DNA of 22,084 nt from Oscillospiraceae bacterium (GTDB lineage Bacteria > Bacillota > Clostridia > Oscillospirales > Oscillospiraceae), in assembly GCA_018265835.1 (NCBI GenBank), contig JABLYK010000034.1, positions 1-22,084 on the forward strand, in the 5' to 3' direction. Shown piece after piece: positions 1-5,915 of the stretch. The notes under the pieces were generated by a model. The model ran no database searches, was not told where the DNA came from, and saw only the letters and a program-made list of their open reading frames with translations. The translations under genes were made by a program, and so were the position numbers. How positions within the stretch are numbered: the first letter of the stretch is position 1; each line of letters begins with the position of its first letter.

Positions 1-22
1 AGCATATTTCAGGGGAATTTGT

Positions 23-56
23 GCAAATTGACCTGCCTCCAGGCAGCACAATTTGC
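23..56. repeat. Imperfect inverted repeat at the end of a putative integrated element
   Basis: The outer arms are GCAAATTG (23-30) and CAATTTGC (49-56). After a 2-nt mismatch, inner arms CTGCCT (33-38) and AGGCAG (41-46) follow, with only two bases between them. Neither strand has a T-run after the structure, so it is not a normal intrinsic terminator. It lies in the stretch that appears to be element DNA left of the tRNA fragment, so it could be a recombinase-accessory or end-of-element site. That role is inference. Confidence 0.5.
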
Positions 57-111
57 GAAGAAACAACACGGGAAGATATGATATGAACAATTTACGAAAT
101 GGTACGCCGTA

Positions 112-156
112 CTCCTAAGCGGAATGTAGTGCGTTCGAGTCGCGCCGGGGGTGCCA
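112..156 (+). other. 3' fragment of tRNA-Arg(CCU), putative attR site
   Basis: From the anticodon loop onward this reads as a tRNA: loop CTCCTAA with anticodon CCT (112-118), stem half GCGGA, a 5-nt variable loop, a perfect T-arm with loop TTCGAGT (129-145), acceptor half CGGGGGT (146-152), discriminator G and encoded CCA (154-156). The expected 5' partners, an acceptor half like ACCCCCG, a D-arm and an anticodon 5' stem TCCGC, are absent from 1-111. The 5' neighbour CCGTA cannot pair with GCGGA. Tyrosine recombinases often integrate into tRNA genes and leave such a duplicated 3' end, so the element would lie to the left and the chromosome to the right. Confidence 0.75.
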
Positions 157-161
157 GAAAC

Positions 162-200
162 AACGCTGCAAGCCGTCAAAAAACGGCTTGCAGCGTTTTA
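162..200 (+). terminator. Intrinsic terminator after the tRNA-Arg fragment, shared with the beta-lactamase gene
   Basis: A perfect 15-bp stem pairs AACGCTGCAAGCCGT (162-176) with ACGGCTTGCAGCGTT (183-197) around a CAAAAA loop, and TTTT follows on the plus strand. It begins six bases after the tRNA CCA and lies just past the stop of the convergent beta-lactamase gene, so it probably ends tRNA transcription and may also serve the minus strand. Confidence 0.8.
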
Positions 201-219
201 AAATAGGAATCACGTTTCA

Positions 220-1191
220 TTACAAAAGTGACGAGGAACAGTGATCTGATATAATTTTGATGGCGATTTCTTTTGCTAACGTACTGGATACGTTCATGCC
301 GTCTGTTCTTCCGAGCCGCACACAAAAATAAATGTTGTTACCGGCTGTGCTCTCTGCAAACCCTGTAAACCATGCGTCCACAACAATACCATGGGCTTTT
401 CCCATTCCCGTTTTTCCATATATGGAAATATCGGTGCGATCAAGCTCTGGTACCAGCATAACCTGCCGTAATTCATTCTGTGTTTTATCCAAATAACTTG
501 ACTTTGCCCCAAAGATACGTTCCATGACTTCCACCTGTTCTTTAGGAGAAATTAATAGAGAGGATTCAATCCAAAAGCCGGTTAAAGCTCGATTGCTATT
601 GTTGGTATTTAATTTCCCCTCCCAATCAGAAAGATCGCAATTGCCATATTGGAGCCGATCTAATTCTTTTTGCATCAAATCTTCTCCAATATCGTCTATG
701 ACCTGTCTGTAATACCATACGCAAGAAGTGCGAAACGCCTCCTGGAAATCAATATCTTTATTCCAATCCGCATTCCAGAATATTTCGCCGCTCCATGTCC
801 GCGTGGAGTTCTCCGGTTCAATGATCCCGTTTTCTAACGCAATCAAGGAAGAAATAATCTTAAATGTGGAGCATGGAGAGCTTCTTGTAACGGCAAGATC
901 ACGGTTGTAAATTGTATAGTTCTGATTTGCGGCATCATAAACAACAGCTGTTCCATTTAGTCCATTAAAATAGCTTGACCAGTCTGCTTCCACGATTTCC
1001 GGCACTGTTTTTATGGTTTCAGCAGAATGATCCGTTTCTTCCCCCATAGAATTGCCGATCGCCGGAGCTTCTGCGGGCGCTTGTTTTTCTTCTGTACGAT
1101 CATTGCCAACACAGCCCGTTAACATAGCCGCACATGCAAGTAGTATGCATATTGCTATCAATAAAATGTTTCTCTTTGTTGTAGTGCTCAT
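220..1191 (-). CDS. Class D (OXA-type) beta-lactamase, lipoprotein
   Basis: A serine beta-lactamase hydrolyses beta-lactams through an acyl-enzyme; here it would be anchored to the outer face of the membrane. The 323-residue protein has an N-terminal hydrophobic segment ending in lipobox LTGC (lipid Cys27) and a polar linker. It then shows the class D motifs in order: STFK (catalytic Ser108, Lys111), SCV (156-158), YGN (182-184), the omega-loop FWIES region (about 206-210) and KTG (260-262). The layout recalls the lipoprotein class D enzymes of Clostridioides difficile (CDD type). The start follows a GAGGG-type site. The gene is visibly AT-richer than the neighbouring operons, suggesting acquisition. 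No BlaR1/BlaI pair is nearby; a MerR-type promoter lies upstream instead. A penicillin-sensing protein is a less likely alternative because the protein is free-standing. Confidence 0.85.
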   Translation of the reverse strand: MSTTTKRNILLIAICILLACAAMLTGCVGNDRTEEKQAPAEAPAIGNSMGEETDHSAETIKTVPEIVEADWSSYFNGLNGTAVVYDAANQNYTIYNRDLAVTRSSPCSTFKIISSLIALENGIIEPENSTRTWSGEIFWNADWNKDIDFQEAFRTSCVWYYRQVIDDIGEDLMQKELDRLQYGNCDLSDWEGKLNTNNSNRALTGFWIESSLLISPKEQVEVMERIFGAKSSYLDKTQNELRQVMLVPELDRTDISIYGKTGMGKAHGIVVDAWFTGFAESTAGNNIYFCVRLGRTDGMNVSSTLAKEIAIKIISDHCSSSLL

Positions 1192-1241
1192 TTTTCTCTG
1201 CCCTCATGACTTCCTTTATACAGGGGTATCGTTTTCGCCAT
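1188..1241 (-). CDS. Possible 17-residue leader ORF coupled to the beta-lactamase gene
   Basis: An ATG at 1239-1241 opens a short frame (MAKTIPLY... to ...REK) whose TGA overlaps the beta-lactamase ATG as ATGA. An in-frame ATG at 1254-1256 would make it 22 residues. It sits between the MerR-type promoter and the beta-lactamase and would be on the same transcript. No clear Shine-Dalgarno precedes either start, so it may be an untranslated relic of a lost upstream gene. No function is recognised. Confidence 0.25.
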   Translation of the reverse strand: MAKTIPLYKGSHEGREK

Positions 1242-1275
1242 TGCTTTTTGCAACATCTCATACGATAACAAAGAT

Positions 1276-1306
1276 AGCATACACCTTTGTGTAACACAAA
1301 GGTCAA
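1276..1306 (-). promoter_or_regulatory. MerR-type promoter/operator upstream of the beta-lactamase
   Basis: On the minus strand the -35 is TTGACC (1301-1306) and the -10 is TATGCT (1276-1281), separated by 19 bp instead of 17. The spacer region carries a perfect palindrome of arms ACCTTTGTGT (1283-1292) and ACACAAAGGT (1294-1303) around one central base. An over-long spacer filled by a dyad is the hallmark of promoters untwisted by MerR-family activators. Transcription would start near 1269 and reach the beta-lactamase start at 1191. No MerR gene lies in this window, so a regulator would act in trans or has been lost. Confidence 0.7.
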
Positions 1307-1321
1307 TAGAAGAAAATAAAA

Positions 1322-1355
1322 GTGAAAACCACGGGCGCCAAGGCGCCCGTGGTTT
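1322..1355 (-). terminator. Intrinsic terminator of the reductase operon
   Basis: A 14-bp perfect stem pairs AAACCACGGGCGCC (1326-1339) with GGCGCCCGTGGTTT (1342-1355). On the minus strand it is followed by a T-rich stretch (TTTTCACTTTTATTTT). It lies just past the stop of the CooC-like gene and insulates the operon from the beta-lactamase promoter immediately downstream. Confidence 0.8.
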
Positions 1356-1365
1356 GGTTTGCAGA

Positions 1366-2136
1366 TCAGCCGGCGCTGCCTTCGAGCAGTCGCCTGAGCA
1401 GCACGCGCGCAGCCTGCACGCAAGCGGACTCTTCCGGAAGCTCCAGCAGTGAGCGGCCGCTGCGGTCGTACTGGTTGAGCAGCCTGTCCTCCGGGAACCA
1501 GCCAACGGCCTGAAGACCGGCCCGATCCAGAAACGCCTGATCGGGGCTGTCATCCCGCACGCGGTTGAGCAGCAGCTCTGCACTGCCGATCCGGATGCCG
1601 TTGTCGCCGGTGCGGGCCACGTCCACGATGCCGCCTGCGGTCGCCAGACTTCTGGCGGACATGTCCGACACCACCAGCAGCTCGTCGATGCTGGCCAGAA
1701 CCCGGCGATTGAGCTGCTCGGGTCCGGCTTCCCCGTCGATGATGACCACATCGTAATCATCGACCAGCGTGCTGATGGAATACTTCAGCAGCTCGTTGAC
1801 GGCGCAGAAGCAGCCGGGCTCCTCGGGGCGGCCCATTACCAGCAGGTCAAAGCCATCCGCATGGGTGACGATTTCCCCAATCCATTCTTTCAGACTGCCG
1901 TCCTGCTTCATGCGCTTTCCCTGCGCGGGACCCACCAACTCCTTGCGGAGCTGGCTCACAGTCTTTTTTACGTCAATATTTAATGTATACGGCAAGCTCA
2001 TTGCGGAATCCGCGTCGATTGCCAGCACGCGCTTGTCCTTGTAATGCTCCACGAGCTGCTTGATCAGCAGCGTAGCAATCATGGTCTTGCCGGTTCCGCC
2101 TTTTCCGGTGATTGCGATCGTTTTGATCGTACCCAT
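1366..2136 (-). CDS. CooC-like MinD/ParA-family ATPase with CxC metal motif
   Basis: This 256-residue P-loop ATPase belongs to the SIMIBI/MinD class. It has the deviant Walker A GKGGTGKT (11-18), a switch I-like DADSAMSLP and Walker B-like VVIIDGEAGPE (130-140). The family member CooC dimerises around a metal held by a Cys-x-Cys motif and helps put nickel into carbon monoxide dehydrogenase. Here GCFC gives Cys109 and Cys111, close to the CooC positions. The start is ATG at 2134-2136, seven bases after AGGAGG; an upstream in-frame Met would add 14 residues but ignores that site. It is the last gene of the reductase operon, 71 bp after the preceding stop. No carbon monoxide dehydrogenase gene is in the window, so its client is either the neighbouring Fe-S enzyme or an enzyme encoded elsewhere. 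Confidence 0.8.
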   Translation of the reverse strand: MGTIKTIAITGKGGTGKTMIATLLIKQLVEHYKDKRVLAIDADSAMSLPYTLNIDVKKTVSQLRKELVGPAQGKRMKQDGSLKEWIGEIVTHADGFDLLVMGRPEEPGCFCAVNELLKYSISTLVDDYDVVIIDGEAGPEQLNRRVLASIDELLVVSDMSARSLATAGGIVDVARTGDNGIRIGSAELLLNRVRDDSPDQAFLDRAGLQAVGWFPEDRLLNQYDRSGRSLLELPEESACVQAARVLLRRLLEGSAG

Positions 2137-2159
2137 ACGGAAACCTCCTTTTTCAGCGT

Positions 2160-2194
2160 GGTTCGGAAAGCGGAACATCGCCGCTTTCCGAACC
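2160..2194 (-). promoter_or_regulatory. Intercistronic hairpin before the CooC-like gene
   Basis: A perfect 14-bp stem, GGTTCGGAAAGCGG (2160-2173) with CCGCTTTCCGAACC (2181-2194), has a 7-base loop. It occupies most of the 71-bp gap between the BcrB-like and CooC-like genes. No T-run follows on the minus strand, so it looks like an mRNA stabiliser or processing element rather than a terminator, and could set a different expression level for the last gene. Confidence 0.6.
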
Positions 2195-2207
2195 GGGTAT
2201 GCGGTTG

Positions 2208-3533
2208 TTATTTCAGATGTTTCATGCGCTCCAGACCAGGCTCATAGCCGCGGGCCGCCAGCGTGTCAAAGAAATCGGAAATGGTATCCTTGACCTCCTG
2301 CTCGGACTTATAGCGGATATCGCCGGCGTCCAGATCGTACGTCAGCACGGGAACGCCATACTTTTTCTCCACGATGTCGGTGACCATACGGCCGGCTGCC
2401 CAAGCGTGCTTGCAGCCCACGTGGCCGGCGAAGATGCCGACGTCGATGGTGAAGTCCTGCATGATGTGCTCAATGCCCTTCGTGTACGCATCGCCGGGGC
2501 CGCAGACGGAGTGCACCATGGGCGAACCCATGCAGCGCTTGGCCAGACCCATCCAGATCTGCTCATCGTCGTACACATCCTCGATCTGCTCGCGGCCGAG
2601 GAACGGGAAGCCGTTGAGCACGGAGCAGGCGTCAAATTCGCGCTCCATCCAGTCCATGATGCTGCCGTAGTTCCACATCATGTTCTGCATCCACAGCACG
2701 CGGTAGCGCTCCACGCCGCTCTTGAGCACGCTCTTTTTGGCGTCGTAAAGCTTCTTGGTTTCCACGTACTGCTTTTCCACGTAGTCGAGCATATACTGGC
2801 TGCCCATGCAGCAGGTGACCATGCCGTTGAGCGTCAGCAGGCGTCCGCCCTGCGGGCAGGGAACGGCCTTGCGCATGTCGCCGATCAGGCACATGAGCTC
2901 TTCCACGCGGTTGGAGTTTTTCAGGTAGTGCGCCAGCACGTCCGGGTCGTGCTCCTTGTGCAGCACGTTCAGCAGGAACTGATAGGCGCGCTTCAGGTTG
3001 CCGGCGATGTATTTGTATCCGGTCTCGTCCTTGCGGTAGGGGGTGTCAACCACAAAAACGGGCACGCCGTAGGTGCGGTTGAGATAGTCGGCCATGGCAG
3101 GATAGGTGCTGCGCGAAGAATCGCACGGGAGCGAGCAGTACACCATGGCGGCGGGCACGAAGCCGAGGTCGCCGGAGAACACGGTGCCGAAGTTTACCTT
3201 GTTGATGGTGCACACCGTATTCGGCACGTACTGCTCGGAGATGTCGATATAGCGAAACGCGCGCTCGCTGGAGGCCAGACGGGTGGGCAGGGAATCGACC
3301 GGCAGGGGCACGGCGCCGAGCGCATAGATCATTTCCTGCGGTACGTTGGGGCTGCACAGGATGATGGGCTTGCCGGTTTCACGGGCCTGATAGACTTCGT
3401 TCCAGAAGCCCTGCGTGACGCGGTACATCCAGGTCTTTTCGGGATTTTTCGCATCGGAATGCTTGATAATTGCATCACTCTGATCAGAAAGCTGCTTGAG
3501 CAGATCAATCTTTCCAGTTTCGATCGTAGCCAT
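2208..3533 (-). CDS. 2-hydroxyacyl-CoA dehydratase / benzoyl-CoA reductase family catalytic subunit (BcrB/BzdO-like)
   Basis: This 441-residue protein belongs to the HGD-D/BcrBC family, whose subunits carry [4Fe-4S] clusters and accept ATP-energised electrons for radical-type reduction or dehydration of acyl-CoA. It has the family N-terminal pattern PNVPQEMIYALGAVPLP (about 62-78), a Cys-rich stretch VYCSLPCDSSRS (Cys133, Cys137), and a C-terminal GHVGCKHAW (Cys374) followed by GVPVLTYDLDAGDIR, as in BcrB/HgdB proteins. Its length is near that remembered for BzdO and longer than most dehydratase subunits. The start is ATG at 3531-3533 after GGAGG at a 9-base spacing, and it overlaps the upstream stop as TAATG, so the two catalytic subunits are translationally coupled. 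The substrate is not predictable; a 2-hydroxyacyl-CoA dehydratase is the main alternative. Confidence 0.85.
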   Translation of the reverse strand: MATIETGKIDLLKQLSDQSDAIIKHSDAKNPEKTWMYRVTQGFWNEVYQARETGKPIILCSPNVPQEMIYALGAVPLPVDSLPTRLASSERAFRYIDISEQYVPNTVCTINKVNFGTVFSGDLGFVPAAMVYCSLPCDSSRSTYPAMADYLNRTYGVPVFVVDTPYRKDETGYKYIAGNLKRAYQFLLNVLHKEHDPDVLAHYLKNSNRVEELMCLIGDMRKAVPCPQGGRLLTLNGMVTCCMGSQYMLDYVEKQYVETKKLYDAKKSVLKSGVERYRVLWMQNMMWNYGSIMDWMEREFDACSVLNGFPFLGREQIEDVYDDEQIWMGLAKRCMGSPMVHSVCGPGDAYTKGIEHIMQDFTIDVGIFAGHVGCKHAWAAGRMVTDIVEKKYGVPVLTYDLDAGDIRYKSEQEVKDTISDFFDTLAARGYEPGLERMKHLK

Positions 3534-4669
3534 TATTCGATTCCTCCAGTCTCAATCATTTCCACAAAGGCTTCTGCACGGATGCCGACCTGACCGGCGT
3601 TGGTGGTGATTTCTTCGCGGTCGAGGATCAGCAGCGCCAGACCGGCTTCCCGAATCTTATCGTCCAGGAAGAAGGATTCGCCGCCCCACATGTCGCAATT
3701 CTTCATCTTTGTGTATACGATGCCCTCGACGTTATACTCCTTCGCCATGTCCAGAATCGTGTCCCGCAGCTCATGGTGCAGATTGCACATACGGCCGCAC
3801 ACGGGACGCGCCAGATAGGAGCGCGCCAGACCCATCAGAGGATCCGCTTCGTCGATCTCCACATCGTCGTACAGGTAACGGCTGCCATAGCAGTTGACGT
3901 CGGCCACGAACAATCCGCCCTTGTCCTCGAAAATCTTCAGATAATCCGGGTTGTCGCAGGAGCTTCCGATCAGCATCAGGCGGGCGCGGTAGTCCGTGAT
4001 CGGCTCGCGCGCCTTAGCCTCCTCCAGGAACGCCTCCAGCAGCGCGTTGAACTGATCCTTGCGCATGGACATGGAGGCCAGCGTGATGCGCAGGCATTCC
4101 TCGCCGGTCACCAGAGGACGGTCGGATTTGCGCAGGCCGTACAGCTCACGCAGCAGTGCGCGCGTCTGGTTGTAGACACGGATGGCGTCGATCAGCTTCT
4201 CGTTGGTCACATAGCTGGCGTAGCGCTCCACCGCGTTTTTCAGATCCAGCAGCTCGCGGCGGTACATGTCCAGCGCCGCCTCGTCATATACGCGCGGGGT
4301 GTTGAACTGATAGCAGAAGTTGTCCTCCTGCTTGAGATAGTTCTTCCAGTTGTCGTAAACGCGCTGCGGCTGCAGACATCCGTCCGAGGCAATGAAGCCG
4401 TTGAAGAAGTCATAGTTCCCGTCCAGGAACTGCTCGAAGCAGCCGCGGCAGAAGCTGCAGGAGAAGGGGCTGAGATAGCTTTCCGCGTTGCTGTCGCTGG
4501 TGATGCCGGTGCCGCGGATCCGGTAGGGCAGCACGCCTGCCGCGTAGAGAATTTCTTCCGGCAGATGGCTGCAGTAGTATCCGAGCACCTTGTTGTTTTT
4601 GGACTGCGCTTTCCATTCCCTTGCAAAGGAATCCAGATGCGCGGTGTCAAAGAGTCTTTGGGTATTCAT
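3533..4669 (-). CDS. 2-hydroxyacyl-CoA dehydratase / benzoyl-CoA reductase family catalytic subunit (BcrC/BzdN-like)
   Basis: This 378-residue protein is the second HGD-D-family subunit and the likely partner of the 441-residue one. It shows YYCSHLPEEILYAAGVLPYR (31-50, Cys33), a dense Cys motif FSCSFCRGCFE (Cys71, Cys74, Cys77), a DG-containing segment ending at Cys98, and a C-terminal KNCDMWGGE (Cys325) followed by AGLALLILDREE and a GQ...R motif, the usual end of this fold. The start is ATG at 4667-4669 after GGAGG at an 8-base spacing; the frame stays open upstream but without a site. Length and operon position fit BcrC/BzdN. The extra cysteines also leave room for a double-cubane-cluster protein, which belongs to the same superfamily but normally works with one ATPase, not two. 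Confidence 0.85.
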   Translation of the reverse strand: MNTQRLFDTAHLDSFAREWKAQSKNNKVLGYYCSHLPEEILYAAGVLPYRIRGTGITSDSNAESYLSPFSCSFCRGCFEQFLDGNYDFFNGFIASDGCLQPQRVYDNWKNYLKQEDNFCYQFNTPRVYDEAALDMYRRELLDLKNAVERYASYVTNEKLIDAIRVYNQTRALLRELYGLRKSDRPLVTGEECLRITLASMSMRKDQFNALLEAFLEEAKAREPITDYRARLMLIGSSCDNPDYLKIFEDKGGLFVADVNCYGSRYLYDDVEIDEADPLMGLARSYLARPVCGRMCNLHHELRDTILDMAKEYNVEGIVYTKMKNCDMWGGESFFLDDKIREAGLALLILDREEITTNAGQVGIRAEAFVEMIETGGIE

Positions 4670-4728
4670 CTTGATCGCCTCCAATTTGTATCGTTTGATT
4701 TCCCTGTTATACTGTGAGCATTTGAAAA

Positions 4729-5013
4729 CTACCAGGAATGCACAATGACGCCGCGGCCGCAGGCTGCCTGACACGGCAGAAGCTCCGGCCGGTTTTCCAG
4801 GGGCTTGCACGCCGCGCAGAGCGCCTTGAGCGTGTTGCGCACTTCCGGCCGGATGACGGCGACATCGTCGTCCCAATCGTCCGGCTCAACGAAAAATGCG
4901 TGTCCAGGGCAGGCCGGAACACAGCCGTGCTCCGCGCATTCCGCGCAGATGGACGTGTCGATCCGGATGTAGTAATTGCCGGAAGCGTCCTCATATCCAT
5001 AGTTTGCGAGCAT
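4729..5013 (-). CDS. Ferredoxin-like protein with two Cys4 motifs, electron donor of the reductase operon
   Basis: This 94-residue soluble protein has a classical [4Fe-4S] motif, Cys23-Cys26-Cys31-Cys35 followed by Pro (spacing CxxCx4CxxxCP), and a second, stretched set, Cys66-Cys69-Cys81-Cys85 (CxxCx11CxxxC). Benzoyl-CoA reductases of class I receive low-potential electrons from a dedicated ferredoxin encoded in the same cluster (BzdM in Azoarcus), and the position here, between the ATPase and catalytic genes, fits that job. It starts 11 bases after the preceding stop; the ribosome site AGGGGG partly overlaps that stop. The second motif is unusual enough that it might hold a cluster of different type or a zinc site. 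Confidence 0.8.
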   Translation of the reverse strand: MLANYGYEDASGNYYIRIDTSICAECAEHGCVPACPGHAFFVEPDDWDDDVAVIRPEVRNTLKALCAACKPLENRPELLPCQAACGRGVIVHSW

Positions 5014-5024
5014 GACGCGCCCCC

Positions 5025-5915
5025 TTATCCGTTGCTGCGGCGGAGCTTTTTCAGATACATGTCGCGCGCGATCAGCGCCGCGCCCAGCGCGCCGGCGATC
5101 TGCGTGTCATATCCCTTCGGCTCCATGGCTTTTACACCCATGATTTCCTCAATGCGCCGTACCACGCCTTTGTTTTTCGCAATACCGCCGGTGATGGCGA
5201 ATTCCGGCTCCATCTTGTTGCGCACCAGCAGCTTGCAGACGCGGATGGCCATGGCCCGGCAGTAGGCGGCGAGCACCGTCTGCTTCGTCCAGCCGCGGCG
5301 CATGAGGTTTGCGACCTCCACCTTGGCGAACACGACGCACATGCTGGAAACCGGCTTCGGCTCTTCCTCCACGTCGAAGGAGAGATCGCCGATGTCCCCG
5401 ATGTTGACGCCCAGCAGGTTCGCAATCGCCTCCATGCCGCGGCCCGTGCCGGCGGCGCATTTGTCGTTCATCATGAACGAGGTGACGCGGCCCTTTTCGT
5501 CACAGTGGATGGCTTTGCAGTCCTGCCCGCCCATGTCGAGGATGGTGCGCACGGTCGGCCCGTAGATCACGTTCGCGCCTCTCGCGTGGCAGGTGATCTC
5601 GGTGATGCACTTGTCCGCGAACGGAACGTTGACGCGGCCGTAACCGGTGCCGATGGAATACGAAATGTCCTCCAGCGTCAGTCCGGTACCTTCCAGCGCC
5701 CAGCGCATGGCCTGATTGGCGGATTCCGGGGAATCGGAGCCTGTGCGCATGTTGGAGTAGGCGTACAGCTCGCCGTCCACCAGGACGACGGCCTGCGTGC
5801 TCGTCGAGCCGATGTCCACGCCGGCGGTGATCAGACCCTGCCGGGGGTCGGAAATGTCGGGGTTGGTCCAGCGGGATTCCTCCCATCTCCAGAATTCAGG
5901 CTTCTTTTCGTTCAT
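5025..5915 (-). CDS. BadF/BadG/BcrA/BcrD-family ATPase, BcrD/BzdQ-like activator subunit
   Basis: This ASKHA-fold ATPase would couple ATP hydrolysis to electron transfer from ferredoxin to the catalytic subunits. In 296 residues it has phosphate-1 motif VDIGSTSTQAVV (33-44), the TGYGR/INEITCHARGA-like block (90-114, here CITEITCHARGA), DMGGQD (127-132), NDKCAAGTG with cluster ligand Cys153, CVVFAKVEV with Cys193, and the C-terminal adenosine motif ITGGIAKNKG (241-250). Cys153 and Cys193 match the two cysteines that hold the dimer-bridging [4Fe-4S] cluster in HgdC. An N-terminal extension of about 30 residues with several Trp precedes the domain and is absent from HgdC. Its ATG overlaps the stop of the upstream ATPase as ATGA, suggesting equimolar synthesis of a heterodimer. 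Confidence 0.88.
   Translation of the reverse strand: MNEKKPEFWRWEESRWTNPDISDPRQGLITAGVDIGSTSTQAVVLVDGELYAYSNMRTGSDSPESANQAMRWALEGTGLTLEDISYSIGTGYGRVNVPFADKCITEITCHARGANVIYGPTVRTILDMGGQDCKAIHCDEKGRVTSFMMNDKCAAGTGRGMEAIANLLGVNIGDIGDLSFDVEEEPKPVSSMCVVFAKVEVANLMRRGWTKQTVLAAYCRAMAIRVCKLLVRNKMEPEFAITGGIAKNKGVVRRIEEIMGVKAMEPKGYDTQIAGALGAALIARDMYLKKLRRSNG

Noticed and set aside
1191..1320. BlaI-type operator for the beta-lactamase
   Set aside because: No TACA-N-TGTA-type dyad was seen; the only clear dyad is the MerR-like one.
2199..3593. Long plus-strand open frame antisense to the BcrB-like gene
   Set aside because: It lies over a clear family member on the other strand, its product is low-complexity (His, Val and Ala rich), and no ribosome site precedes it. 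It results from GC-rich codon bias.
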